From Leucobacter chromiireducens (GTDB taxonomy: Bacteria; Actinomycetota; Actinomycetes; Actinomycetales; Microbacteriaceae), in the NCBI RefSeq assembly GCF_003917135.1, contig NZ_RPDI01000016.1, positions 1-64,000 of the forward strand: a stretch of 64,000 bases of DNA. The letters are read 5' to 3'. The number at the start of each line of letters is the position of its first letter. The stretch's first letter is position 1. Shown here in pieces: positions 9,474 to 18,046 of this stretch. Position numbers and translations under genes: made by a program. The notes below the pieces were generated by a model. That model saw only the letters and a list, made by a program, of their open reading frames with translations, was not told the DNA's origin and searched no databases.

Positions 9474-11533
9474 CGTGACTCCTGCTTTCCTGGTTCCGTG
9501 ACAACGATGTCGAGCGTGCTGGTGACCGCGCAGTGCTGGCCGGGCAGGATCACCGAGGTGGCGTCCATCTGCTGCACGATGGCGGGGCCGGTGAACTCGG
9601 TGCCCGGGGTGAGCCGCGCGCGATCGAGGATGGGGGTGGAGACCGAGCCGAAGCCGGGGAGGAGGACGTCGCGCACGCCGAGCACGGCGGCCTCGTCGAG
9701 CGGCTGCGCCGCGATGGGCACCGCGCGTTGCCGGTCCCGGCTCACCTCGCCGGTCGAGGTGAGCCGCACCGTAACGATCTCCACCGGCTCGGCCGAGTTG
9801 GCGTGGCCGTAGCGTTCCGCGTGCGCCGCGTGGAAGCGGCTCGGCAGCTCCGCGAGGGTCGCTGCGCTCCAGTCGGGGATCGGGATGTTGAGCTCGAAGC
9901 CCTGCCCGCGGTAGCGGCAATCGACCGACGCCTCGGTGCGTACCGCGTCGGCGGCGATCCCATCGCGTGCGAGCTGCGCGGCGGACTCCGCTGCGGTCGC
10001 GGCGAACCAGGCGCTCAGCTCGGCCTCGGCGTCGGCGTCCGCGTCGCGGAGCACCGTCTGCGAGCGGTCGATCTTCAACCCGGCGACGAGCAGCCCATCG
10101 GCGGAGAACAGGCCGGGCCGCAGCGGGATGATAACGTTCTTGAGCGCCATGTGGTGGAGGAGCATGCCGGCGTGGAGCGGGCCGGCGCCGCCGAAGGGGA
10201 CGAGGCTGAACTCGCGCGAGTCGAGCCCGCGCTCCACGCTCACCTTGCGCACCGCGCGGATCATGTGCGCGAGGCCGATCGCGAGGATCGCCTCAGCGCC
10301 CTCCTCAGGGGTCATGCCGAGGGGCTCGGCGATGCGACGCACGGCCTGCACCGCCAGCTCGCGGTCGATGACGAGGCCGCCGGCGAGCTCACCGGCACCG
10401 AGCGTGCCGAGCACCACGTGCGCGTCGCTGATCGTGGGCTCGACGCCGCCGCGGCCGTAGCACGCCGGCCCGGGCACCGCCTTCGCGGAGAGCGGACCCA
10501 CCTTGAGGCTGCCGGTCTGATCGAGCCAGGCGATGCTGCCGCCGCCCGCGCCGATCGTGTGGATGTCCACGGTGGGGGCGAGGAGCGTGTGGTCCTGGAT
10601 CTCCTGCACGGTGGTGAACGGGATGGTCGCGTCGCGGAGCAGGCAGACGTCGGTGGAGGTGCCGCCCATGTCGAGGCTGATGAGGTTCGGCTCCGCGAGC
10701 GACTCGGCGAGGGCGGCGAGCCCGGCAACGCCGCCAGCCGGCCCGGAGAGCACGAGGCGGTGGGCGTCCTGGCCGGCGCGCGCCGCAGGGACGCTGCCGC
10801 CGTTGGACTGCATGACGAGCAGCGGGGAGCTCACGCCGGCGGCCGCGAGCGCCGCGCTCGCCCGGTTCAGATAGTCCTCGACGAGGGGGCGCAGTGCCGC
10901 GTTGATCGCGGTGGTCGCGGTTCGCGGGTACTCGCGGAACTCGCGCGCGACCTCGGAGGAGAGGGTCACCGGCCGGTCGGGGAACGCGGCGCGCAGCGCC
11001 TCGCCGACGCGTCGCTCGTGCGCGTCGTTCAGGTAGCTGAACAGGAACGAGACCGCGATCGCCTCGGGCTCGGCCGCACGGATCCGCTCGATCAGTGCGG
11101 CGAGCTCCGACTCGTCGACAGGGGTGAGGACCTCGCCGGCGGAATCGAGGCGTTCGGTCACCTCGAAGCGGAGCTCCCGCGGCACCAGTTCGGCTGGGCG
11201 CTCCGGGGTCAGGCTGTACACCTCCGGGCGGTTCTGCTGGCGGTAGCCGAGCACGTCTCGGAATCCCGCGGTGGTGACGAGCGCGGCGCGGCCGAGCGCG
11301 CCCGTCAGGGTGGCGTTCGTCGCGACGGTGGTGCCGTGGCAGACGAGCGCGGTGCGGTCGAGCGGCACGCCGAGCGCGGCGAGCGCGGTCGCGGCGTTCT
11401 GGAGCCCGCGCGACGGGTCATCGGGGGTGGAGGCAACCTTTGCCTCGCGCACCTCGCCGTCTGCGCGGCGCGCGATCGCGTCGGTAAACGTGCCGCCCGC
11501 GTCGATGCTGAGCGTCCACTGGAGCGTGTTCAT
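9470..11533 (-). CDS. hyuA: HyuA-type ATP-dependent hydantoinase/carboxylase alpha subunit
   Basis: 687 aa, hydantoinase A/oxoprolinase family with an actin-like ATP-binding fold. Motifs visible: SIDAGGTFTD at residues 9-18 (phosphate-binding loop), CHGTTVATNATL, SLDMGGTSTDVCL in the second half-domain, and AVPGPACYGRGG. The C-terminal third carries YRGQGFELNIPIP. With hyuB it would form an ATP-dependent cyclic amidohydrolase or a ketone carboxylase. The ATG at 11533 has GAGGAA five bases upstream. Its promoter shares the gap with the divergent SDR operon, where two copies of the proposed palindromic operator lie, one centred about 88 bases upstream of this start. Substrate unknown. Confidence 0.9.
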   Translation of the reverse strand: MNTLQWTLSIDAGGTFTDAIARRADGEVREAKVASTPDDPSRGLQNAATALAALGVPLDRTALVCHGTTVATNATLTGALGRAALVTTAGFRDVLGYRQQNRPEVYSLTPERPAELVPRELRFEVTERLDSAGEVLTPVDESELAALIERIRAAEPEAIAVSFLFSYLNDAHERRVGEALRAAFPDRPVTLSSEVAREFREYPRTATTAINAALRPLVEDYLNRASAALAAAGVSSPLLVMQSNGGSVPAARAGQDAHRLVLSGPAGGVAGLAALAESLAEPNLISLDMGGTSTDVCLLRDATIPFTTVQEIQDHTLLAPTVDIHTIGAGGGSIAWLDQTGSLKVGPLSAKAVPGPACYGRGGVEPTISDAHVVLGTLGAGELAGGLVIDRELAVQAVRRIAEPLGMTPEEGAEAILAIGLAHMIRAVRKVSVERGLDSREFSLVPFGGAGPLHAGMLLHHMALKNVIIPLRPGLFSADGLLVAGLKIDRSQTVLRDADADAEAELSAWFAATAAESAAQLARDGIAADAVRTEASVDCRYRGQGFELNIPIPDWSAATLAELPSRFHAAHAERYGHANSAEPVEIVTVRLTSTGEVSRDRQRAVPIAAQPLDEAAVLGVRDVLLPGFGSVSTPILDRARLTPGTEFTGPAIVQQMDATSVILPGQHCAVTSTLDIVVTEPGKQESR

Positions 11534-11612
11534 CGGGATTCCTCACTGAATGCGGTGGCCGGGCGGGATCACCCGGGTGCCACCATTGTGCGAACTCCCG
11601 CGCGGGCCGGGC

Positions 11613-11630
11613 ATGCGTCATTCGACGGAT
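11613..11630. promoter_or_regulatory. Proposed operator site 1 (imperfect palindrome)
   Basis: ATGCGTCATTCGACGGAT, two half-sites related to GTCA/TGAC around a TT centre. It matches site 2 at 16 of 18 positions. It lies in the divergent gap between hyuA and the SDR operon, closer to hyuA. Its centre is 44 bases from that of site 2, close to four helical turns, so both sites would face the same side of the DNA. Confidence 0.6.
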
Positions 11631-11656
11631 GGGGAGTCGCCGTGCGGCGCGGGGTG

Positions 11657-11674
11657 ATCCGTCATTTGACGGAT
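11657..11674. promoter_or_regulatory. Proposed operator site 2 (perfect palindrome)
   Basis: ATCCGTCATTTGACGGAT: perfect 8-base arms (ATCCGTCA and TGACGGAT) around a TT centre. It is 58 bases upstream of the SDR start at 11732. Dyad symmetry of this size fits a dimeric LuxR-type DNA-binding domain, and such a regulator is encoded 1.7 kb downstream. Confidence 0.65.
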
Positions 11675-11731
11675 GAGCGCCGAGCGGATGCCCGAGAGAG
11701 TGAGGGGACACGCACGAGCGAAGGAGCCGCG

Positions 11732-12568
11732 ATGCCCGACACCGATTCCGCACCGCACCTGGAACGGCAGGCGGCCGGGACACCAGCACCGCACGGGCAC
11801 CACACCGCGCCCGTCGCGCTCGTGACCGGGGCGGCCTCGGGGATCGGGCTCGCGACCGCGCGGCGCCTCCTCGCCGACGGCTTCGACCTCGGGGTGTGCG
11901 ACCTCTCGCCGGCGCTCACGTCGGAGTTCGCGGCCGAGCTCGCAGCCGGGCGGGTGGTCGCCGTCGTGGGCGATACGACGGATGCCGCCGCGCGATCCGA
12001 GCTGCTCGCCCAGATCGCAGCCCGGTTCGGGCGGCTTGACGTGCTCGTCAACAACGCGGCGACGGGCGGGGAGTCCGCGGAGGTGGAGCGGCTCAGCCTC
12101 GCCGGGCTGCGCCGCACGCTGGAGATCAACGTCGTCGCGGTCGTCGCGCTCGTCCAGGAGTGCATCCCGCTCCTGCGTGCGGCGCCAGCCGGCAGGGTGA
12201 TCACGCTCGGCTCGCTCTTCGGCGATGAGCCGGTGATCGGGGGAGCGCCGTACTGCGTGAGCAAGGGCGCGATCCACACGCTCACGCGCGTGCTCACGCT
12301 CGAGCTGGGCCTGGACGGCATCGCGTGCAACACGGTCGCGCCCGGCTACATCCTCACCCCGATGCACGCCGAGGAGGTGGAGTTTCAGGCGGCAGCGCGC
12401 GGAATCACCGCCGCCGAGCGCTACGCCGAGCTGCGCGCAGAGGTGCCCGTTGGCCGGCACGGCACCCCGGACGACGTCGCGGCAGCGGTGGCCTGGCTGG
12501 CGAGCGAGGAGAGCGGGTATGTCTCCGGGCAGAAGCTCTCCGTGAGCGGCGGGGTGACGTTCGCATGA
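11732..12568 (+). CDS. SDR-family oxidoreductase (canonical)
   Basis: 278 aa, classical short-chain dehydrogenase/reductase. After a hydrophilic 25-residue N-terminal extension come the cofactor motif TGAASGIG, NNAATGG in the NAG position, the catalytic Ser in ITLGSLFG and the YCVSK active-site pair. It probably oxidises an alcohol or reduces a carbonyl with NAD(P); the substrate is unknown. GAAGGAG precedes the ATG at 11732. It opens an operon that continues with a degenerate SDR (ATGA overlap), the LuxR-PBP regulator and the ABC importer, and proposed operator sites 1 and 2 lie just upstream. Confidence 0.88.
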   Translation: MPDTDSAPHLERQAAGTPAPHGHHTAPVALVTGAASGIGLATARRLLADGFDLGVCDLSPALTSEFAAELAAGRVVAVVGDTTDAAARSELLAQIAARFGRLDVLVNNAATGGESAEVERLSLAGLRRTLEINVVAVVALVQECIPLLRAAPAGRVITLGSLFGDEPVIGGAPYCVSKGAIHTLTRVLTLELGLDGIACNTVAPGYILTPMHAEEVEFQAAARGITAAERYAELRAEVPVGRHGTPDDVAAAVAWLASEESGYVSGQKLSVSGGVTFA

Positions 12569-13296
12569 CCGAGTGCCAGGACTCGCCGGGCCTCGTCATC
12601 GCCGGGGCGGCCGACGCCGTCGTGACGGCGCTCGTTGCGCTCGCGGTGGAGCGCGGCTGGCGCGTCGCGTACCTCGGCCACGCGGCGGAGCCGGAGCTCG
12701 CCGCGCTCGGCGCGCAGTGCCACGTGCTCCCACCGGGGGATCCCGACGGGGTGGAGTCGGTGCTGTCGCAGCTCAGCTCGCAGTGGCGGCGCGCGCCCGA
12801 CGCCCTCGTCTACGCCACGCAGATCGACCACGCCGTCGCCGCGGTCACCGAGTCCGTCGCCGGCTGGCGTGAGGTGCAGCGCCAGCTGGGCGCCGCGTTC
12901 CTCTTCGCGCAGGCCGGGGTGCGCGAGATGCTGCGGCTCCGCGGCGGCGCGCCGGTGGACGACGGTGCCGTGCTGTTTCTCGGTGACGCCTCGGCCAGCC
13001 GGGGGATCGCGGGGCTGCCGCGCGTCTCGCCCGGCGCCGCGGCGGCCGGACTCGCGGGAATGACCAGGCAGCTCGCGGTGGAGTGGGGCCCGTACGGCGT
13101 GCGCGTGAACCTCCTGCGCGTCGGGCACGTCGCCGGCGACGGCCAGCCGCCAGCGAGCGTGACGCAGCGCCTCCCGCTCGGCCGCGCCGGCACGCCCGAG
13201 GAGATCGCGGCGGCTTGCTACTATCTGATCAGCAGGTCCTCCTCATACATTACGGGCGTCGCGCTCGCAGCAGATGGCGGGTTCCTCGCCACCTGA
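12565..13296 (+). CDS. SDR-like protein lacking catalytic residues
   Basis: 243 aa with the overall SDR layout: a Rossmann-like start (LVIAGAADAVVTALVALAVERGW), the VEWGPYGVRVNLLRVGHV segment that follows the active site in SDRs, and the C-terminal LPLGRAGTPEEIAAAC and ITGVALAADGGFL. But the glycine motif TGxxxGxG is replaced by AGAADAVV, the NNAG position reads YATQI, and the YxxxK region reads VSPGAAAAG, so both the catalytic Tyr and Lys are missing. It therefore is probably not an active dehydrogenase and may be a partner or ligand-binding subunit of the preceding SDR, with which it overlaps by an ATGA junction. Role inferred from context only. Confidence 0.8.
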   Translation: MTECQDSPGLVIAGAADAVVTALVALAVERGWRVAYLGHAAEPELAALGAQCHVLPPGDPDGVESVLSQLSSQWRRAPDALVYATQIDHAVAAVTESVAGWREVQRQLGAAFLFAQAGVREMLRLRGGAPVDDGAVLFLGDASASRGIAGLPRVSPGAAAAGLAGMTRQLAVEWGPYGVRVNLLRVGHVAGDGQPPASVTQRLPLGRAGTPEEIAAACYYLISRSSSYITGVALAADGGFLAT

Positions 13297-13333
13297 TGGT
13301 GCGTTGGTGAGGGCACGAGGACCGGGGGTCAGC

Positions 13334-15085
13334 ATGTCAGAGTGGGCAGTCGAGCGCACCATCACGGCGGACACGCCGGAGGCGATCCTGCCGGTGCAGG
13401 TGCCGCACGAGATCTGGGGGTACGCAAAGGCGTTCCTCCTGATCGGTCGCCCCGCGCTGCGCTTTCTGTGGCGATCGGAGGAGCACTGGCTCGACGTGCA
13501 GCTCGCGCGCGAGAGCACGCTCGGCTCGCCGCAGCCCGCGCCCGACCGCGTGAACGTGCGCATCGAGCAGGTGGAGATGCCGCGCGGGATCACGGTGCGC
13601 GAGCTCGACGTGCTGACGCTGCTCGCGCTCGGGCTCACGAACATCGGGGTTGCGGAGCGGCTGGGCACCTCGGCGCGCACCGTGTCGAGTCAGCTCGAAC
13701 GCCTGCTCGAGAAGCTCGGGCAGAGCACGCGCGGCGGGCTTGCCGCGCTCGCCGTCGACCTTGGACTGCTCAGGCTGCCGCTGCCTGGCGGGGTACCGGA
13801 TGGCGGCGGCACCGGGATCGGGGTCGCGGAACTGGAGCGCGCCGTGCAGCACCGGCTCGACCGCGGCTACCTCCCGATCCGCGAGCACGTGCTCACCCGG
13901 ATCCCGATCCGCCTCGGCATCGTGGTGCCGAATCACTCGCCGTCGGACAGTGAGCAGACGCTCAACGGGGCGCTGCTCGCGGTCGAGGAGATCAACCAGC
14001 AAGGCGGGATCGGCGGTCGCCAGATCGAGCCGATCACCGAGGTGGTGAGCACCTTCGACTGGGGCGACGTGCGCGCGGCGCTGCACCGGCTCTTCGACGC
14101 CGACGTCGACGCGATCATCTCGAGCTACGTGAGCGCCGAGCACCCCGGGTTCATGGAGGAGATCGCGGCGTACGGGAAGCCGTTCCTGCACACGGCCACC
14201 TTCGAGGCCGACGTGAAGCGCGCCGAGCAGGCGCCGTGGAAGTACGGCATGATCTTCCAGACCTGCGCCTCGGAGACGTACTACGGCGCCGGCATGCTCC
14301 GGCTGCTCGACAAGTTGGAGCGCGCGGAGCGCTGGCGCCCGGCCAGCCGCACGGTCGTGCCGATCGAGATGCCCTCGGAGAGCATGAACGTCGCGTCGCC
14401 GGCGTTTCGGGAGCAGGCGGAGGCCGCGGGCTGGCGGGTCACCGATGCGGTGTACTCGCCCGTCGGCGAGACCGACTGGGACGCCGTGATGCGCGGGATC
14501 GCTGCGCACGATCCCGACGTGATCCTCATCGCCAACTACATCGACAGCGAGCTCATCGCCTTCCACGAGGCGTTCCTGCGGAGCGGGCTCCGCGCGCTCG
14601 TCTACGGGATCTACTCGCCGTCGAACCCGAGCTTCGTCCACGAGCTCGGCGAACGGGCGAACGGCGTGATCTGGTCGACCACCACGGGCACCTACGACGA
14701 CGAGCTCGGCGGGAGGTTCCGTGCGCAGTACCGCGCGAAGTTCCGCCACGACCCAGGCTGGTCGATCGCGGGCGCCGTCTACGATCAGGTGCGCATGCTC
14801 GCCGCGGCGTGGTCCTCGGTCGACGCGCGCAACACCACCGACGTGGTGCGCTACCTCAGGCGGTGGCCGTATCGCGGGGTCAACGGGGTCTACTACTTCG
14901 GGGAGACGGGGCAGGCGCCGAAGCTGTACCCCGACACCACGCCAGACGCGGCGCTCAGCCAGGCGCACCAGGTGTACCAGATCCTCGGCGGCACGCACGT
15001 GCTGCTCGATCCGCAGCCGTTTGGCGACATCGCCGCGTTCGAGCTGCCGACGTGGAGCACTCCGGGGCCAGAATCCGTCAAATGA
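13334..15085 (+). CDS. One-component regulator: LuxR helix-turn-helix fused to a LivJ-like ligand-binding domain
   Basis: 583 aa, no signal peptide or membrane helix, so cytoplasmic. Residues 1-80 form an unrecognised N-terminal region; residues about 84-150 are a LuxR/GerE DNA-binding domain (TVRELDVLTLLALGLTNIGV, then TSARTVSSQLERLLEKLGQ); residues about 193-575 are a type I periplasmic-binding-protein fold of the branched-chain amino acid class (IRLGIVVPNHS, AVEEINQQGGIGGRQIE, ANGVIWSTTTGTYDDELG, YRGVNGVYYF). The ligand domain is collinear with the SBP encoded next, with matching stretches throughout. The likely job is to bind the imported substrate in the cytoplasm and control this locus. 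The ATG at 13334 is preferred over one at 13274, which would overlap the previous gene. Its stop codon lies inside proposed operator site 3. Confidence 0.85.
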   Translation: MSEWAVERTITADTPEAILPVQVPHEIWGYAKAFLLIGRPALRFLWRSEEHWLDVQLARESTLGSPQPAPDRVNVRIEQVEMPRGITVRELDVLTLLALGLTNIGVAERLGTSARTVSSQLERLLEKLGQSTRGGLAALAVDLGLLRLPLPGGVPDGGGTGIGVAELERAVQHRLDRGYLPIREHVLTRIPIRLGIVVPNHSPSDSEQTLNGALLAVEEINQQGGIGGRQIEPITEVVSTFDWGDVRAALHRLFDADVDAIISSYVSAEHPGFMEEIAAYGKPFLHTATFEADVKRAEQAPWKYGMIFQTCASETYYGAGMLRLLDKLERAERWRPASRTVVPIEMPSESMNVASPAFREQAEAAGWRVTDAVYSPVGETDWDAVMRGIAAHDPDVILIANYIDSELIAFHEAFLRSGLRALVYGIYSPSNPSFVHELGERANGVIWSTTTGTYDDELGGRFRAQYRAKFRHDPGWSIAGAVYDQVRMLAAAWSSVDARNTTDVVRYLRRWPYRGVNGVYYFGETGQAPKLYPDTTPDAALSQAHQVYQILGGTHVLLDPQPFGDIAAFELPTWSTPGPESVK

Positions 15086-15090
15086 CGCAT
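15073..15090. promoter_or_regulatory. Proposed operator site 3
   Basis: ATCCGTCAAATGACGCAT, the reverse orientation of the same palindrome (ATGCGTCATTTGACGGAT on the minus strand). It covers the regulator stop codon (TGA at 15083-15085). A TACCGT box at 15113-15118 is a candidate -10 for the SBP gene; if transcription starts about seven bases later, the site is centred near -43, the usual place for LuxR-type activators. Confidence 0.6.
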
Positions 15091-15189
15091 GCTCCTGGTG
15101 CAGCGCCTCGCCTACCGTGAGGTGCTGAGACACCCCGGCGACCACACGCAGATCCTGCTGAGCCGGCGGCCCATCACAAAGGAGTGGTT

Positions 15190-16518
15190 ATGAGTGACAC
15201 GCAAGCGAGCCCGCCGACCCCGCGCAAGCGGGTCACGCGTCGCGACCTCGTGCGAGGGATCGGCATCGCGGGCGCCGTCGGCCTCCTCGGCGGCGGGGCT
15301 GGGGGATACTTCCTCTCGCCGCGTCGCGCGGGCGGCAGCGCGGCGGCCGGTGGCGGTGAGACGATCAAGTTCGGGATCGTCGCCCCCGTGACCGGCCCCT
15401 ACTCGGGTGACGGGCAGGAGATGGTGCGCGGCGCCGAGCTTGCCGTCGAGGACATCAACGCGGCTGGCGGGGTGCTCGGGCGCCAGGTCGAGCTCGTGGT
15501 CGGAGACATCGCGGATCAGGCCCCGGAGAACTTCATCCAGGTGGCCGAGCGACTGGTGTCGCGCGAGGGAGTCGCCGCCGCCTCCGGCGGGTACACGACC
15601 GCGACGTCGGTGGAGTTCAACACGTACGCGCAGGCCGGGGTTCCCCTGTTCCACACGAACACGCTGCAGGCCAACACCGACTACGTCGTCGAGCACGGCA
15701 TCACGAACATCTTCCAGTGCTGCCCAACCGAGCCGTGGTACGCGAGCGGGTTCCTGCAGCTGATGCAGGGCTGGATCGATGACGGCACCTGGGTGCCCTC
15801 CTCGAAGACCGCCGCCATCATCTCGAGCAACGACTCCTACTCGCTGTCGATCGCGTCGGTGGTGCAGCAGGGGCTGCGCGAACTCGGCTGGGAGATCACG
15901 CTCACCGAGGAGGTGTCGGTGCCCTACGCCGACTGGGGTCCGCAGCTCTCGAAGATCCGCAACAACCCGCCAGGGCTCATCTTCGTGACCGACTACCTCG
16001 CCGGCGACCTCGCGAGCTTCGCGAAGCAGTTCGCCACCTCGCCAACGCCGTCGCTGCTCTACCAGCAGTACGGCCCGAGCGTGCCCGAGTACCTCGACCT
16101 CGCGGGCGACGCGGCGAACGGCGTGATCTGGTCGACGACGATCGGCACGCTCCCGGACGACATCGGACTCGCGTTCCGCGAGCGCTACCTGAAGACCTAC
16201 GGCACCGAGGCCGGGCTCAGCCAGTCGGGCGCGCAGTACGACATCGTGCGGCTGTGGGCGCAGGCTGCCTCGCGCGCCGGCGACCCGTACGACTCGGAGG
16301 CGGTGTCCGCTGCGGTCTCGGCGCTCACGTTCCGCGGGGTGGTCGGCACGTACCGCTTCGACCCGAACGACCACACCGCGATCCCGTACCCCGACGCGAC
16401 CGACGACCCGAGCCTCGGCATGCCGCACCTGACCTACCAGATCCAGGACGGAGAACAGGTGCTGTTCTCCCCGGCCCCCTACGGCAAGGGTGACTTCCAA
16501 CTGCCGAAGTGGCTGTGA
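15190..16518 (+). CDS. Branched-chain-type ABC transporter substrate-binding protein, Tat-exported
   Basis: 442 aa. The N terminus has a twin-arginine signal: TRRDLVRGIGIAGAVG with RR at residues 17-18, followed by a hydrophobic stretch. I see no lipobox cysteine, so it is either released or held by the uncleaved helix. The mature part is a type I periplasmic-binding protein of the LivJ/Peripla_BP_6 class (KFGIVAPVTGPYSGDGQEM, AVEDINAAGGVLGRQVE, ANGVIWSTTIGTLPDDIG). It captures the substrate for the permease and ATPases encoded downstream. It shares extended collinear similarity with the ligand domain of the preceding regulator. AAAGGAG lies just before the ATG at 15190; a GTG at 15184 is less well placed. 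The bound compound need not be an amino acid. Confidence 0.9.
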   Translation: MSDTQASPPTPRKRVTRRDLVRGIGIAGAVGLLGGGAGGYFLSPRRAGGSAAAGGGETIKFGIVAPVTGPYSGDGQEMVRGAELAVEDINAAGGVLGRQVELVVGDIADQAPENFIQVAERLVSREGVAAASGGYTTATSVEFNTYAQAGVPLFHTNTLQANTDYVVEHGITNIFQCCPTEPWYASGFLQLMQGWIDDGTWVPSSKTAAIISSNDSYSLSIASVVQQGLRELGWEITLTEEVSVPYADWGPQLSKIRNNPPGLIFVTDYLAGDLASFAKQFATSPTPSLLYQQYGPSVPEYLDLAGDAANGVIWSTTIGTLPDDIGLAFRERYLKTYGTEAGLSQSGAQYDIVRLWAQAASRAGDPYDSEAVSAAVSALTFRGVVGTYRFDPNDHTAIPYPDATDDPSLGMPHLTYQIQDGEQVLFSPAPYGKGDFQLPKWL

Positions 16519-17336
16519 GCGAGACGATGAGCGCGAACGCAGCCGAGATCCAGCTCGAGGTGCGCGCAGCGACGAAACGCTACGGCGGGCTGACCGCGGT
16601 GGACGGCGTGAGCTTCGAGGTGCGCCGCGGCGAGATCTTCGGCATCGCCGGGCCGAACGGTGCGGGAAAGACCACGCTCTTCGACCTCGTCACCGGGATG
16701 GTGCGCGCAACGAGCGGCGAGGTGCGCTTCGAGGGCGAGCCGATTCACCGCTCCTCGATCCACGAGATCTGCCACCGCGGCATCACGCGCACCTTCCAGA
16801 AGCCCTCCGTGTTCGACAGCGAGACGGTGATGGGCAACGCGGTCGTCGGCGCGCACTTCGGCGCAGGCACCCCGTGGTGGAAGAGCCTCCGCCGCGACCC
16901 CGAGGTCTGGGATCGCGCGCAGGCGGCACTCGAGTTCGTTGGTCTCGCCGAGCGCGCCGATGAGCTCTCCGGCCCGCTTCCGGTGTACGACAAGAAGCGG
17001 CTCATGATCGCCTCTGCGCTCGCCAGCTCGCCCAGCATGCTCTTCCTCGACGAGCCGTTCGGCGGGCTCACCGACGAGGAGATCGAGGCGCTGCTCGTGC
17101 TCCTCGAGCGCATCAACGAGTCGGGGATCACGATCGTGCTCATCGAGCACGTGATGCGGGCGCTCATGGCGCTCGCCGATCGCGTGCTCATCATGGACCA
17201 GGGGCGCACGCTGCGGCAGGGCGAACCCGGCGAGGTGATGAGCGACCCAGAGGTGGTGCGCGTCTATCTCGGCTCCTCGGCCGAGGAGGCCGCGAGTACC
17301 GCGGCGATCCGCGTCGCGCGAAAGGAGGAACGCTGA
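16515..17336 (+). CDS. LivG-like ABC transporter ATPase
   Basis: 273 aa, ATP-binding subunit of a branched-chain-type ABC importer. Walker A is GPNGAGKTT, Walker B FLDEPFGG, switch histidine in IEHVMRAL. The signature region is unusual: where the family normally has LSYGEQRRLEIA-like sequence this protein reads LPVYDKKRLMIASAL, lacking the Ser-Gly pair of the ABC signature, whereas the partner ATPase has a normal LSGGE. The start is uncertain: GTG at 16515 overlaps the SBP stop (GTGA), ATG at 16527 is the alternative, and GTG at 16509 is also in frame. It would pair with the next gene as a heterodimer. Confidence 0.87.
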   Translation: MSETMSANAAEIQLEVRAATKRYGGLTAVDGVSFEVRRGEIFGIAGPNGAGKTTLFDLVTGMVRATSGEVRFEGEPIHRSSIHEICHRGITRTFQKPSVFDSETVMGNAVVGAHFGAGTPWWKSLRRDPEVWDRAQAALEFVGLAERADELSGPLPVYDKKRLMIASALASSPSMLFLDEPFGGLTDEEIEALLVLLERINESGITIVLIEHVMRALMALADRVLIMDQGRTLRQGEPGEVMSDPEVVRVYLGSSAEEAASTAAIRVARKEER

Positions 17337-18046
17337 TGTTGGACGTCACAGACGTGGTGGCCGGGTACGGCTCATCCGCCGTGGTCCAGGGGATCACGCT
17401 GCGGGTCGAGGCGGGGAGCTGCGCGGCGCTTGTCGGCCCGAACGGCCACGGCAAGACCACGCTGCTCCGCGCGATCAGCGGGCTCGTGCGCGTGCGCTCG
17501 GGCACGGTGCGCTTCGACGGCGCGGACATTACCCGCGAGCAGGCCGAGAAGATCGTGGAGCGCGGGCTCATCCAGATGCCGCAGGGCGACCTCGTGTTCC
17601 CGGACATGACCGTTGAGGAGAACCTCACGCTCGGCGCCTTCACCCGCGCGGCGGCGAAGGGCGCGGCGGCCCGCATGGACGAGGTGTACGACATCTTCCC
17701 GCGACTGCTCGAGCGGCGCGCGCAGCGCGCACGCACCCTCTCCGGCGGCGAGCGGCGCATGCTCGCGATCGGCCGCGGGCTCATGGGCAAGGCGAAGATG
17801 ATCATGATCGACGAGCCGAGCCTCGGCCTCGCACCCGTGATCGTCGACGAGGTCTACCACCAGATCCGCCGCGTCGTCGAGTCGGGGATGACGGTGCTGC
17901 TCGTGGAGGAGAACCTCACACGCGCGCGCAGCCTCGCCACCGAGATCCACCTCGTGGAGAACGGGGTCATCGTGCGATCCGGATCAGGCGATGAGGTGCT
18001 CGACGAGCGCAGCATCCGCGAAACCTACCTGGGGGTGACCGAATGA
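17336..18046 (+). CDS. LivF-like ABC transporter ATPase
   Basis: 236 aa, second ATP-binding subunit of the importer. Walker A GPNGHGKTT, canonical signature LSGGERRMLAIGRGL, Walker B MIDEPSLGLAP and the switch region VLLVEENLTRA are all present. The ATG at 17336 shares a base with the stop of the previous gene (TGATG) and has AAAGGAGG eight bases upstream, a very strong ribosome site. The length is normal for LivF. It supplies the intact catalytic signature that the LivG-like partner lacks. Confidence 0.93.
   Translation: MLDVTDVVAGYGSSAVVQGITLRVEAGSCAALVGPNGHGKTTLLRAISGLVRVRSGTVRFDGADITREQAEKIVERGLIQMPQGDLVFPDMTVEENLTLGAFTRAAAKGAAARMDEVYDIFPRLLERRAQRARTLSGGERRMLAIGRGLMGKAKMIMIDEPSLGLAPVIVDEVYHQIRRVVESGMTVLLVEENLTRARSLATEIHLVENGVIVRSGSGDEVLDERSIRETYLGVTE

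Noticed and set aside
13274-13333. Upstream ATG for the LuxR-PBP regulator
   Set aside because: It overlaps the SDR-like gene and adds 20 residues without conserved sequence; ATG 13334 is better placed.
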